NCBI RefSeq assembly: GCF_052115385.1
Contig: NZ_JBFRGP010000011.1
Location: forward strand, 62,001 to 126,000
Reading direction: 5' to 3'
Origin: Dyella_D sp052115385
GTDB taxonomy: Bacteria > Pseudomonadota > Gammaproteobacteria > Xanthomonadales > Rhodanobacteraceae
Length of the DNA stretch: 64,000 nucleotides
A program made the translations under genes and the position numbers. Under the pieces are notes generated by a model that made no database searches, had not been told where the DNA came from, and was given only the letters and a program-made list of their open reading frames with translations. Positions 50,178 through 58,126 of this stretch are shown here, one piece after another (position 1 is the stretch's first letter; each line of letters begins with the position of its first letter).

Positions 50178-52163
50178 TTACGCGTTGGCGCGTGCCAGGC
50201 GGGCGATCCAGCGGTACAGCACCACCACCATGGTGGCGAAGGCCAGGCCGCCGAGGATCTCCGCGGTATTGGCGAACGAGGCTGGCACCAGGGCCAGCGG
50301 CGCACCCTTGCCGGAGAACGCCACGACCGCGGCGATCACCACGCCGATGATGCTTTCGCCGACGATCAGGCCGGAAGCGAGCAGCACGCCAAGTTGCCTG
50401 GTGGCCTCGGGCTTCGGGCTGCGATCCGCGCGGCGGTCGAAGAACCAGCCGACCACCGAGCCGACCACGATCATCAGGGTGCTGGCCGTAGGCAGATAGA
50501 TGCCCAGGCCCACCGCCAGCGCCGGGATGCGCATCTTGGTGGTGCGCGCCAGGATCGCGTCCACCACGATTACCGCGACGCCGATGCCGACGCCGGTGAG
50601 GATCAGGCCCCAGTCGATATTGTTGGTGATCACGCCCTGCGCCAGCGCCGAGATCAGGCCGGCCTGCGGCGCGGGCAGCGCGGCAGGACCGGCACCCGGC
50701 ACGCCGGCGAAGCCATAGGCCTTGTTGAGCAGGTCCAGCACCGGCGGGATCACCGCGGCGCCGGCGACCACGCCGATCACCAGCGCCACCTGCTGGCGCC
50801 ACGGCGTGGCGTCGACCAGCTGGCCGGTCTTGAGGTCCTGCAGGTTGTTGTTGGCGATGGCGGCGACGGTGAAGATCACCGAGGTGGTGAACAGCGCGAA
50901 CGCCACCAGCGCCTTGCCGGCCTCGGCCGGCACATACGGCTTCACACCCGCCACCAGCAGCAGCGCCGCGCCGATCACCACCAGGATGCCCACGCCCGAC
51001 AGCGGGCTGTTGGACGAACCGATCAGGCCGGCCATGTAGCCGCACACGGTGGACACGAAGAAGCCCATCAGCACCACGTAGGTGACGCCGCCCACGGCCA
51101 GCACGGCGAGGTGGTCGCCCAGGCCGCTGGTGTTGGCGAAGTAGCCGAGCAGCCAGGCGATCGGCACGAAGCAGACCAGGGTGATCAGGCCGACGATGCC
51201 GATCGGAATGTCCTGCTCGGTGCGCGGCAGCGTGTCGGCCTTGCCGGCCTTGCGCACGCGCGAGGCGGCGATCGCCGAGGTGAGGCCGCTGATCACCGGC
51301 TTGACCAGCTTGGCCAGGGTCCAGATGGCGGAGACGCCGATGGCGCCGGCGCCGACATAGCGCACCTTGTGGCTCCAGGTGGCCTGGGCCAGCTCGGCCA
51401 CGCCGCCGGCAACGTGCTCGAACGGCGAGTAGAACGGCACGCCCCAGCCCCAGCCGATCAGCGCGCCGACCAGCATGGCGATGCCGACCGACAGGCCGAC
51501 CAGATGGCCGATCGCGAACAGCGCGAAGGAAAGATTGAAATCGAAGCCGCTGACCGAGCCCTTGTCGCCGACGCGGAAATAGCTGATCACGTCCGAGGCG
51601 AACACCTGGGTCGCCACCACCACGGCGAACACCGCCGAGGTGACCGAGCCCCACAGCACCGCCAGCAGGCCGGCCTTGCCCTCTTCCACGCTGCCGCCGG
51701 CTTCATGCTCGCTGCTGCCGACCTTCAGCACTTCGGCGCAGGCGATGCCTTCCGGATACGGCAGGTCGGAGTTGGTGACCAGGGCGCGGCGCAGCGGGAT
51801 CGAATACATCACGCCCAGGATGCCGCCCAGTGCGCACACCGCGAACGAGATCCAGAACGGGAAGCCGGTCCACCAGCCGATCATGATCATGCCGGGCAGC
51901 ACGAAGATGATCGAGGACAAGGTGCCCGCCGCCGAGGCGATGGTCTGCACCACGTTGTTTTCCTGGATGGTCGAGCCGCGCATCGCGCGCAGGATCGCCA
52001 TCGAGATCACCGCCGCCGGAATCGAAGTGGCGAAGGTGAGGCCGGCCTTGAGGCCGAAGAACACGTTGGCGGCGGTGAATACCAGCGTGAGCAGTACGCC
52101 CAGGATCACGCCGCGTACGGTCAATTCCTTGCGCACGTCGGCGACAGCCGGCAGGGCGCTCAC
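50178..52163 (-). CDS. OPT-family oligopeptide/metal-chelate transporter
   Basis: A 661-residue membrane protein with about 16 hydrophobic segments. Early family sequences include VFFGLKAGLTFATSIPAAVI, QENNVVQTIASAAGTLSSII and DLPYPEGIACAEVLKVG. OPT members of bacteria take up oligopeptides or metal-chelating compounds by proton coupling. No ATG starts the domain. GTG 52163 (VSALPAVADVRKELT) is chosen because AAAGGA lies eight bases upstream; an open frame continues upstream through a repeat but is not coding. An out-of-frame ATG opens a six-codon frame (MKGKHL) overlapping this start. Confidence 0.93.
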   Translation of the reverse strand: MSALPAVADVRKELTVRGVILGVLLTLVFTAANVFFGLKAGLTFATSIPAAVISMAILRAMRGSTIQENNVVQTIASAAGTLSSIIFVLPGMIMIGWWTGFPFWISFAVCALGGILGVMYSIPLRRALVTNSDLPYPEGIACAEVLKVGSSEHEAGGSVEEGKAGLLAVLWGSVTSAVFAVVVATQVFASDVISYFRVGDKGSVSGFDFNLSFALFAIGHLVGLSVGIAMLVGALIGWGWGVPFYSPFEHVAGGVAELAQATWSHKVRYVGAGAIGVSAIWTLAKLVKPVISGLTSAIAASRVRKAGKADTLPRTEQDIPIGIVGLITLVCFVPIAWLLGYFANTSGLGDHLAVLAVGGVTYVVLMGFFVSTVCGYMAGLIGSSNSPLSGVGILVVIGAALLLVAGVKPYVPAEAGKALVAFALFTTSVIFTVAAIANNNLQDLKTGQLVDATPWRQQVALVIGVVAGAAVIPPVLDLLNKAYGFAGVPGAGPAALPAPQAGLISALAQGVITNNIDWGLILTGVGIGVAVIVVDAILARTTKMRIPALAVGLGIYLPTASTLMIVVGSVVGWFFDRRADRSPKPEATRQLGVLLASGLIVGESIIGVVIAAVVAFSGKGAPLALVPASFANTAEILGGLAFATMVVVLYRWIARLARANA

Positions 52164-52643
52164 AGGTGCTTTCCTTTCATGCTGGATATCTCCCCAGTTA
52201 GGTAGTTCGGTTTCATCGGCGGCATTGGAATGAGACGGCGGCCGCTCGCCGATCGTTGTCCTGAATCGTCCTAGATTTGCCACATTTTCGGCTTGGAGCA
52301 AAGAGCGTGTGCGGCAATGGCGGGGTTTCGAGGCGTGGCGAACCGTCGCGAGGTGAGCCCCTCTCCCTCCGGGAGAGGGGTTGGGGTGAGGGTTCGGGCG
52401 GAGTGAAACACTCCACTTCGCCCGAACCCTCATCCGGCTGCCGCCACCTTCCTCGCTCCTCAGAGCCGCGCACATCCCTATGCGCTCCCCGCGTGCTCCC
52501 GAAGGGAGAAGGATCCCAACTTGGAAATCAGATGAATCCTCCGACCATCCCGCATTTTCGGAAGCTGCCTACCAGAAAACTTGATACTCCCTTGCCGGGT
52601 ACCGCCCCATACTCGCGGCTCCCCACGGACCCGAGGTATCCCC
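52164..52643. other. Intergenic region with promoters and a family II repeat
   Basis: This 480-base divergent gap holds the OPT leader (52164-52354), the family II repeat copy D (52355-52512) and the promoter region of the SnoaL-like gene (52513-52643). Open frames across the repeat resemble those across the other family II copies and are not genes. Confidence 0.6.
52355..52512. repeat. Dispersed inverted repeat, family II, copy D
   Basis: It begins GAGCCCCTCTCCCTCCGGGA then GAGGGGTTGGGGTGAGGGTT, has the inverted CCGCCACCTTCCTCGCTCCT followed by CAGAGCCGCGCACATCCCTA, and ends in CCCGAAGGGAGAAGG. It is nearly the reverse complement of copy B at 30721-30877 over its full length, including the inner GCGCACATCCCT segment absent from copies A and C. 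Confidence 0.88.
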
Positions 52644-53105
52644 ATGCCCGCCCCGCACCCCGCCGCCATCGACGGTCTCGACACGCACTTCGCGCCGGAG
52701 CATCCGCTGGCCGCGCTGAGCGGCTTCTACCGCGCCTTCAACCAGCGCGACCTGGAGGCGATGGCGCGCAACTGGTCGCATGACGAAGAGGCGTCGATGA
52801 GCAATCCGCTGGGCGGCATCGAGCGCGGATGGTCGCGGATCCGCGCGGTGTACGAGCGCATCTTCCTGGGCGAGGCACGGGTGCGGGTGGTGTTCCACGA
52901 TTACACGCTGCACGAGTTCGGCGACGCCTTCCTCGCGGTGGGACGCGAGCGCGGCGTGCTGGAACGGGGCAACACCAAGCTGGAACTGGCCATCCGCACC
53001 ACGCGCCTGTACCGGCGCGTGGACGGGCAATGGCGCCAGTTCCATCACCATGGTTCGTTCGAGGATCCGGCGCTGCTGGAGGCCTATCACGAGGCGGTGC
53101 GCTGA
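52644..53105 (+). CDS. SnoaL/YybH-like NTF2-fold protein
   Basis: A 153-residue cytoplasmic protein with the SnoaL-like pattern LSGFYRAFNQRDLEAMARNW, then MSNPLGGIERGWSRIRAVYE and strands ending TTRLYRRVDGQWRQFHHHGS. Such domains act as small-molecule-binding or enzyme scaffolds, and the function here is unknown. ATG 52644 has GAGGT seven bases upstream. It is convergent with the unknown 159-residue gene, with 7 bases between stops. Confidence 0.82.
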   Translation: MPAPHPAAIDGLDTHFAPEHPLAALSGFYRAFNQRDLEAMARNWSHDEEASMSNPLGGIERGWSRIRAVYERIFLGEARVRVVFHDYTLHEFGDAFLAVGRERGVLERGNTKLELAIRTTRLYRRVDGQWRQFHHHGSFEDPALLEAYHEAVR

Positions 53106-53112
53106 GCCGGCC

Positions 53113-53592
53113 TCAGCGCGAACTCGCACCCGCCAGCGGGCTGGCCACGGTGACCCGCCCCGGATACTCGCCGCTGATCCGGCTCTGGTCGAACCAGTTG
53201 CGCGCATGCAGCCTGGCCAGCTGCGGATGCGCGAGGTAGCGCCCCGCGTATTCCGCCAGCTGGCGCCAGCGCTGTGCGTCCTGGCGCAGCTGCGCCAGGT
53301 GGCTGCGCAGCTGGCCGCCGTCGGGCGTGCCCAGCCAGCCCTCGCTGGCCCACTCCCGCACGAACCGGCGCAGCGCCACCGCCGCGGTCCACGCCGCGGC
53401 CGCCTGTGCCAGGGCGTCGGCGCGGATCGTCTGCAGGCGCTCGGGAACCAAACGGGCCAATCCTTCGTCTTCCAGCATCAGCAGGGTGTTGCCCTGCAGG
53501 TCGTTGAGCAGGCGATCGAGCTGGGTATCGGGATAGATCCAGGTGGGATTCGCCTCTGGACTGCTCTGTACTCCTAAAAATGCCGTCTCCAT
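53113..53592 (-). CDS. Unknown 159-residue protein divergent from a Cro/CI-like regulator
   Basis: I do not recognise a family. The protein has no signal peptide or membrane segment and is mostly helical, with Ala/Leu/Arg-rich stretches such as ADALAQAAAAWTAAVALRRF and HLAQLRQDAQRWRQLAEYAG that could form coiled coils or a helical repeat. ATG 53592 is preceded by GAAAGCAAG. It is transcribed away from the regulator gene at 53806 across an AT-rich gap, so the regulator may control it. Confidence 0.65.
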   Translation of the reverse strand: METAFLGVQSSPEANPTWIYPDTQLDRLLNDLQGNTLLMLEDEGLARLVPERLQTIRADALAQAAAAWTAAVALRRFVREWASEGWLGTPDGGQLRSHLAQLRQDAQRWRQLAEYAGRYLAHPQLARLHARNWFDQSRISGEYPGRVTVASPLAGASSR

Positions 53593-53612
53593 CTTGCTTT
53601 CCTCGTGTTTTG

Positions 53613-53684
53613 TCGCTAGCGAATAAACTCAACAAATACAAGGAAATACCACCATAAGTTGACAATCTAAACAATTAGAAATTG
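53613..53684. promoter_or_regulatory. AT-rich divergent promoter with two palindromes
   Basis: This is the most AT-rich stretch of the window. It contains a perfect 10-base palindrome TCGCTAGCGA (53613-53622), a TTGACA hexamer (53659-53664), and CAATT-AGA-AATTG (53672-53684). The dyads are candidates for operators of the adjacent Cro/CI-like protein; this is inference. Confidence 0.4.
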
Positions 53685-53805
53685 CCTAATCAGCGGGTCA
53701 GATCATCAACAATGGCAACTCGTCTCGGTGCTCGACCACTGTTGCTTTCGACCCCGCGGATCGCGCCGTCCCGGCCAGCCTCCGCACCGCGAGAAGGAGT
53801 CTCTT

Positions 53806-54183
53806 TTGGCAATGAACGGGTTTTCCCAGCGCCTGCATCTGGCCATGGATCTGATCGGCATGAGCAAGGGCCGTGGCCGCACGACCCGGCTGGCCGACAT
53901 GTTTGGCGTGTCGCGCGAAACCGCACGCAAATGGCTCAATGACATGGCCCGGCCGGAAACCAAGCGCCTGACCGAGATCGCCGGACGCTTCGGCGTCAGT
54001 TTCGAATGGCTGGCCACCGGCCGCGGCGAGCCGAAAGGCTTCATGAAGGTGCAGGACGCGGCGGCGCCGTACCGGGTGGACCATCGCGAGCAGGCACGCC
54101 TGTTCGGGCTGATCGGCCGCCTTACGCGGGATCAGCGGCGCGCCCTGCTGGTGATCCTGGAGCAGATGGTGAAGAAGGAATAA
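53806..54183 (+). CDS. Cro/CI-type helix-turn-helix regulator
   Basis: A 125-residue DNA-binding protein. The helix-turn-helix is RLADMFGVSRETARKWLNDM (about residues 27-46), followed by RLTEIAGRFGVSFEWLATGR, a pattern shared with phage-repressor N-termini. No peptidase domain follows, so it is a stand-alone regulator. The start is TTG at 53806: AAGGAG lies exactly six bases upstream, whereas the ATG two codons later would be 12 bases from it. A strong terminator follows. Confidence 0.85.
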   Translation: MAMNGFSQRLHLAMDLIGMSKGRGRTTRLADMFGVSRETARKWLNDMARPETKRLTEIAGRFGVSFEWLATGRGEPKGFMKVQDAAAPYRVDHREQARLFGLIGRLTRDQRRALLVILEQMVKKE

Positions 54184-54202
54184 GAGCTTTCCCCATGCAT
54201 GA

Positions 54203-54232
54203 AAAAAGCCCGCTCGGTCGAGCGGGCTTTTT
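54203..54232 (+). terminator. Strong bidirectional intrinsic terminator
   Basis: GCCCGCTC / GAGCGGGC forms an 8-bp GC stem with a 4-base loop, extended by five A-T pairs, with T5 on the plus strand and T6 on the minus strand. It lies between the regulator gene and the convergent RcnB-like gene and can end both transcripts. Confidence 0.9.
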
Positions 54233-54255
54233 CGTTTCCAACGCGGCGCGGGACG

Positions 54256-54630
54256 TCAGTGGGCGTTGACCACGATGTCCACGATCAGGCCGGTGGCGAC
54301 CGCGGTGAGGAAGATCTGACCATCGTCGTCGCGGACGTAGCGATAACCGCGGTCGGGATGGCGCAGGTGGTAACGCTCGTAGTCGGTCACGTAGTAGGTG
54401 CGCTCGTAGTAGCGATCCGGCAGGCGCTCGCCGCGGCGGTAGGCATGCTTCTCCCAGCCGCGGTGCTGGCCGTTGTCGTGGCGCCCTTCGTCCTTGGGAT
54501 TGTGGCCGTGGCCCTGGCCGTTGCCCCGGTCGTGGTCATGATCCCAGTCGTGATCCTGCGGCGCGGCCCAGGCAGCGGCGCTGGTGGCGAGCAGTGCGAT
54601 GGTGACGGTCAGACCCAGTAGGCGTTTCAT
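54256..54630 (-). CDS. RcnB-family periplasmic protein
   Basis: A 124-residue protein with a signal peptide (MKRLLGLTVTIALLATSAAA, cleavage after AWA). The mature start is very rich in His and Asp (HDWDHDHDRGNGQGHGH), a likely metal-binding region. The RcnB domain follows, with GERLPDRYYERTYYVTDYER, DPDRGYRYVRDDDGQIFL-like sequence, and ends IVDIVV. RcnB modulates nickel/cobalt efflux in E. coli, but many homologues have no proven role. ATG 54630 has GGAG. Confidence 0.85.
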   Translation of the reverse strand: MKRLLGLTVTIALLATSAAAWAAPQDHDWDHDHDRGNGQGHGHNPKDEGRHDNGQHRGWEKHAYRRGERLPDRYYERTYYVTDYERYHLRHPDRGYRYVRDDDGQIFLTAVATGLIVDIVVNAH

Positions 54631-54774
54631 GGCGGCTCCGTACCCCGAAGGGGGCGTTGATGGCATGCGGCTGCCGCATGGACAGCCAGGAGCGATGCTA
54701 GCGCCGGCAAGCTGAATTTCGCGGCGGAAAGCGGCCGCTGCGCGCAATGGCGCCTGAACCGGGTGAGCTGAGCG

Positions 54775-54809
54775 GCAAAAAATAAGGACCCGCGTCGCCG
54801 CGGGTCCTT
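54775..54809 (-). terminator. Intrinsic terminator of the tRNA-Lys gene
   Basis: AAGGACCCGCG / CGCGGGTCCTT makes an 11-bp stem with a 4-base loop. On the minus strand it is followed by ATTTTTT. It starts five bases after the encoded CCA of the tRNA. Confidence 0.88.
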
Positions 54810-54813
54810 CGAT

Positions 54814-54889
54814 TGGTGGGCCGTGACAGATTCGAACTGTCGACCAACGGATTAAAAGTCCGCTGCTCTACCGGCTGAGCTAACGGCCC
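54814..54889 (-). tRNA. tRNA-Lys (anticodon TTT)
   Basis: A 76-base tRNA beginning GGGCCGTTAGCTCAGC. The acceptor stem GGGCCGT pairs with ACGGCCC, the anticodon loop is CTTTTAA, the T-arm contains GTTCGAAT, and ACCA is encoded at the 3' end. It is followed by an intrinsic terminator. Its place after the tol-pal/queuosine genes fits many gammaproteobacteria. Confidence 0.97.
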
Positions 54890-54988
54890 ATGCTATTCAG
54901 GCGTGCTATTCAAGCGTGTCGTGCAGGCAAGGCTTAAAGCCAAGCAGACGATTTTAAGGTCAGCGCGGCTGGGGCACAAGCAAACCGC

Positions 54989-55684
54989 TCAGGCGTAGCG
55001 CGTGGGATCGGGCAGGCCGGCGTCGCGGAAGCCCTGTGCGCGCAGGCGGCAGGCATCGCAATGGCCACAGGCGCGGCCCTGCGCATCGGCCTGGTAGCAG
55101 CTCACCGTTTCCGCAAAATCCACGCCCAGGCGCGCACCTTCGCGCGCGATATCGGCCTTGCTCATGCGCATCAGCGGCGCACGCACGCGGATACCCGCGC
55201 CTTCCACGCCGGCCTTGGTGGCCAGGTTGGCGAGCTGCTCGAAGGCTTCGATAAAGGCCGGGCGGCAATCCGGGTAGCCGGAATAATCGACCGCGTTGAC
55301 GCCGCACCAGATCTCGCTGGAACCGAGCACTTCGGCCCAGCCCAGCGCGATCGACAACATGATGGTGTTGCGCGCCGGCACATAGGTGACGGGGATGCCG
55401 CCGGCGTCGCCGTGCAGGTCGGCGTCGAGCGGCACGTCGATGTCGGCGGTGAGCGCGGAGCCGCCGATCGAGCGCAGGTCGACCTGCACCACCTTGTGCT
55501 CCACCGCGCCGAGCAGGCCCGACACGCGCGCCGAGGCTTCCAGTTCGGAACTGTGGCGCTGGCCGTAGGCCACGCTCAGCGCGTGCACCTGGTAGCCCTG
55601 TTCGCGCGCGATGGCGATGGTGACGGCGGAGTCCATGCCGCCGGAAACGAGCACGACGGCCTTGCGCAGAGAACTTTCAGACAT
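54989..55684 (-). CDS. queC: 7-cyano-7-deazaguanine synthase QueC
   Basis: A 231-residue ATP-dependent enzyme making preQ0 for queuosine. The PP-loop SGGMDSAVTIA (about residues 14-24), the segment VPARNTIMLSIALGWAEVLG, and the zinc-binding Cys cluster VSCYQ plus CGHCDACRLR near the end are all present. ATG 55684 is chosen; a GTG four codons upstream is in frame. queE lies 108 bases upstream in the same direction. Confidence 0.96.
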   Translation of the reverse strand: MSESSLRKAVVLVSGGMDSAVTIAIAREQGYQVHALSVAYGQRHSSELEASARVSGLLGAVEHKVVQVDLRSIGGSALTADIDVPLDADLHGDAGGIPVTYVPARNTIMLSIALGWAEVLGSSEIWCGVNAVDYSGYPDCRPAFIEAFEQLANLATKAGVEGAGIRVRAPLMRMSKADIAREGARLGVDFAETVSCYQADAQGRACGHCDACRLRAQGFRDAGLPDPTRYA

Positions 55685-55792
55685 GACGACATCCACTTCA
55701 GAGTCAGGCCGGTCACCGGCCGGAGAGCGCCACCGGCGACACAGGCCGGCGCGCGGAAACTGCTTTGCCGCCCGCGCGAAATGCGCGAACGA

Positions 55793-56485
55793 TCAGTGCC
55801 CCGCCGCGTCGTTCCACAGCAGCTTGTGCAACTGCAGCTGGAAGCGCACCGGCAGCTTGTCCTCGATGATCCACTCGGCGAGCTCGCGCGGATTCACCTT
55901 GCCGTGCACCGGCGAGAACAGCACCATGCAGCGCCGGTCGAGCGCATGCGTGGCGACCGCCTCGCGAGCCCATTCGTAGTCGCCGCGGCTGGCCACGACG
56001 ATCTTGACCTGGTCGTGCGGCAGCAGGTGTTCCAGGTTGGACCACAGGTTGCGCGCGCTCTCGCCGGAATCCGGTGCCTTCAGGTCCATCACCTTGCGTA
56101 CGCGCGGATCGACCGCGGCCACATCGAGCGCGCCGGAGGTTTCCAGCGACACCTCGTAGCCGGCAGCGCACAGGCGCTGCAGCAGGATCAGGCAACGCTT
56201 CTGCGCCAGCGGCTCGCCGCCGGTGACGCAGACATGCCGCGCGCCATGCGAGGCCACCTCGGTGAGGATGCCGTCGATATCGCGCCAGTCGCCGCCGTAG
56301 AACGAGTATTCGGTATCGCACCACACGCAGCGCAGCGGGCAGCCGGTAAGGCGCACGAACACCGTGCGCCAGCCGATCGCATCGGCCTCGCCCTGGATCG
56401 AATGGAAGATCTCGGTGATGCGCAGCCGCTCGGCCGTGGCCGGCGTCGACGTGGTGGCCGCCACGTTCGCGTTGCCTTCGCTCAC
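55793..56485 (-). CDS. queE: 7-carboxy-7-deazaguanine synthase QueE
   Basis: A 230-residue radical SAM enzyme that contracts the ring to give the 7-deazaguanine core. The start RITEIFHSIQGEADAIGWRT and the cluster motif LTGCPLRCVWCDTEYSF (Cys-x3-Cys-x2-Cys) are clear, followed by VCVTGGEPLAQ. It sits after cpoB (10 bases) and before queC, a standard order following tol-pal. Confidence 0.96.
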   Translation of the reverse strand: MSEGNANVAATTSTPATAERLRITEIFHSIQGEADAIGWRTVFVRLTGCPLRCVWCDTEYSFYGGDWRDIDGILTEVASHGARHVCVTGGEPLAQKRCLILLQRLCAAGYEVSLETSGALDVAAVDPRVRKVMDLKAPDSGESARNLWSNLEHLLPHDQVKIVVASRGDYEWAREAVATHALDRRCMVLFSPVHGKVNPRELAEWIIEDKLPVRFQLQLHKLLWNDAAGH

Positions 56486-56495
56486 CGCCGGAACC

Positions 56496-57371
56496 TCAGT
56501 TCGCCGGCTGCTGCTGCAGGCGGCGCAGCCGCTCCTGGGCCAGGCTGGCAGCCTTGGAACCCGGATACTTGGTGGTCACCGATTTCAGCGTGGCCTTGCC
56601 CTGCTCCGCCTGCTTGAGCTCCAGCTGGCTGTAGCCCAGCTTGAGCAACGCATCGGGCGCCTTGTCGCTCTGCGCGTACTGCGAGAGCAGGCGCTGGAAC
56701 GTCTCGGCGGCGAGCGGATAGTTCATGGTCCCGTAGTAGGACTCGCCCAGCCAGTAGAACGCATTGGGCATCAGCGGGCTGTCGGGATACTGCTGGATGA
56801 AGCTGCGGAAGCCGCGCGAGGCCTGCACGAAGTCGCCGTTGCGCAGCGACTTGAAGGCCGTGTCGTAGGCGGCCTGTGCCCCGGCCTGGTCGGCCGGCGC
56901 GGCGGCCGGGGCCTTGGCGTCGCCGCCCTTGCCCTTGGCGTCGGTTGCAGCAGCAGCGGCCGCCACGGGCGCGGCATGCGCGCTGCCGGCAGAGGCCGGC
57001 GCGGTGTTCGCGTCGCTGCCATTGGCGGCGGCATGGTTGCCGGCGCCGCTTTCGAGGCGGCCGATACGCGAATCGAGATCCGTGTACTGCGCCTTGTTGG
57101 AATCCTTGAGGACCTGCAGCTCGTGCTGCAGTTCTTCGATCTGGCCCTGCATCTGCCGCATCTGCGACTGCAGTGCCTGCATCTGGTTGACCATGCCGAC
57201 GCCGCCCTGGTCCTGGTTCTGCGCCTGCTGCTCGAGCCGCGCGACGCGGTCGGCAAGGCTGAGGCGGGAATCCTGCGCCAGTACGGGAACGGCAAAAAGC
57301 ATGGCGGACGCAAATGCGCCCGCCATGCCGAGCCGCCTGGCCGTAAAGCTGTTAGCCAGTCGCTGCTTCAT
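56496..57371 (-). CDS. cpoB: Cell division coordinator CpoB (YbgF)
   Basis: A 291-residue periplasmic protein that links peptidoglycan synthesis with outer-membrane constriction through TolA and PBP1B. It has a signal peptide (cleavage near VLAQ), an N-terminal coiled coil (about 40-95, LEQQAQNQDQGG onward), a low-complexity Ala/Pro linker (about 110-165), and a C-terminal TPR domain with FIQQYPDSPLMPNAFYWLGE. Its ATG lies two bases after the pal stop. Confidence 0.95.
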   Translation of the reverse strand: MKQRLANSFTARRLGMAGAFASAMLFAVPVLAQDSRLSLADRVARLEQQAQNQDQGGVGMVNQMQALQSQMRQMQGQIEELQHELQVLKDSNKAQYTDLDSRIGRLESGAGNHAAANGSDANTAPASAGSAHAAPVAAAAAATDAKGKGGDAKAPAAAPADQAGAQAAYDTAFKSLRNGDFVQASRGFRSFIQQYPDSPLMPNAFYWLGESYYGTMNYPLAAETFQRLLSQYAQSDKAPDALLKLGYSQLELKQAEQGKATLKSVTTKYPGSKAASLAQERLRRLQQQPAN

Positions 57372-57373
57372 GC

Positions 57374-57883
57374 TTACTTCGCCGTGTAGACGATCTCGAC
57401 GCGACGGTTCTTGCCCCAGCAATCCTCGTTGTGCTCACGGCACACCGGCTTTTCCTTGCCGTAGCTGATCACGTTCAGCTGGCTGGCCGAGCCGCCGGCG
57501 GCGGTCAGGCCGCTGGAGACAGCGTTGCCGCGGCGCTCGCCGAGGCCCAGGTTGTACTCGCGGGTACCGCGCTCGTCGGTGTTGCCTTCCAGGCGGATCT
57601 GGGCAGTCGGGCGATCCTGCAGGTACTTGGCGTGGCACGCCATGATCTGCTGGAACTCCGGCTTGATCTCGTCCTTGTCGAAATCGAAGTACACGACGCG
57701 CTGACGCAGGCACGCGTCACGGTCGAGATCTTCCGGGGTGTACTTGCCCGAGGTCGGCTGCTGGCTGGTCGTCACCGGATTGGTGTCGGCCGGGGTCTGC
57801 GGCTTGACTTCCTGCTTCTTCGAGCATGCGGCCGCGCCAACGCAGAGCAGGGCGACCAGAGCGACGCGAACGGTCTTATTCAT
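57374..57883 (-). CDS. pal: Peptidoglycan-associated lipoprotein Pal
   Basis: A 169-residue outer-membrane lipoprotein. The signal peptide ends with the lipobox GAAAC (about Cys20). The OmpA-like peptidoglycan-binding domain (about 60-169) has VVYFDFDKDEIKPEF and EGNTDERGTREYNLGLGERR. It binds TolB and the cell wall and moves to the septum with the Tol machine. A 243-base gap separates it from tolB, room for its own promoter; AAGGAAC precedes the start. Confidence 0.97.
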   Translation of the reverse strand: MNKTVRVALVALLCVGAAACSKKQEVKPQTPADTNPVTTSQQPTSGKYTPEDLDRDACLRQRVVYFDFDKDEIKPEFQQIMACHAKYLQDRPTAQIRLEGNTDERGTREYNLGLGERRGNAVSSGLTAAGGSASQLNVISYGKEKPVCREHNEDCWGKNRRVEIVYTAK

Positions 57884-58126
57884 GGTGGACGTTCCTTCAA
57901 ACGGGTTTGAGTTCCGACAGTCAATAGCGATTGCGGTTACAGGACAGTGATCGCCGGTGGCCGGCTGTTATTTTGACACCTTGGTACCGGCGCCGCGGCT
58001 GGCCGCTGCGCCGGCCACCCGCCAGGCCCAGGGCCCGATGGGCGACCGGGCCGGCGGCAGGATCTGTGCCCCGCCGCCGCCCCTGATCTTCCGCGCCGCC
58101 ACACCCTCGGGTGCGCGGCCGCTCAT

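Noticed and set aside
50178..52475. A 765-codon reading of the OPT gene starting inside the family II repeat
   Set aside because: The first 104 residues are repeat-derived and have no transporter similarity; a well-placed ribosome binding site marks the GTG at 52163.
53593..54183. A prophage remnant at the Cro/CI-like gene
   Set aside because: No integrase, attachment site, excisionase or structural gene is nearby; one repressor-like gene is not enough.
54814..54889. Use of the tRNA-Lys gene as an integration site
   Set aside because: No second copy of the tRNA 3' end was found nearby and the flanking genes are ordinary chromosomal genes.
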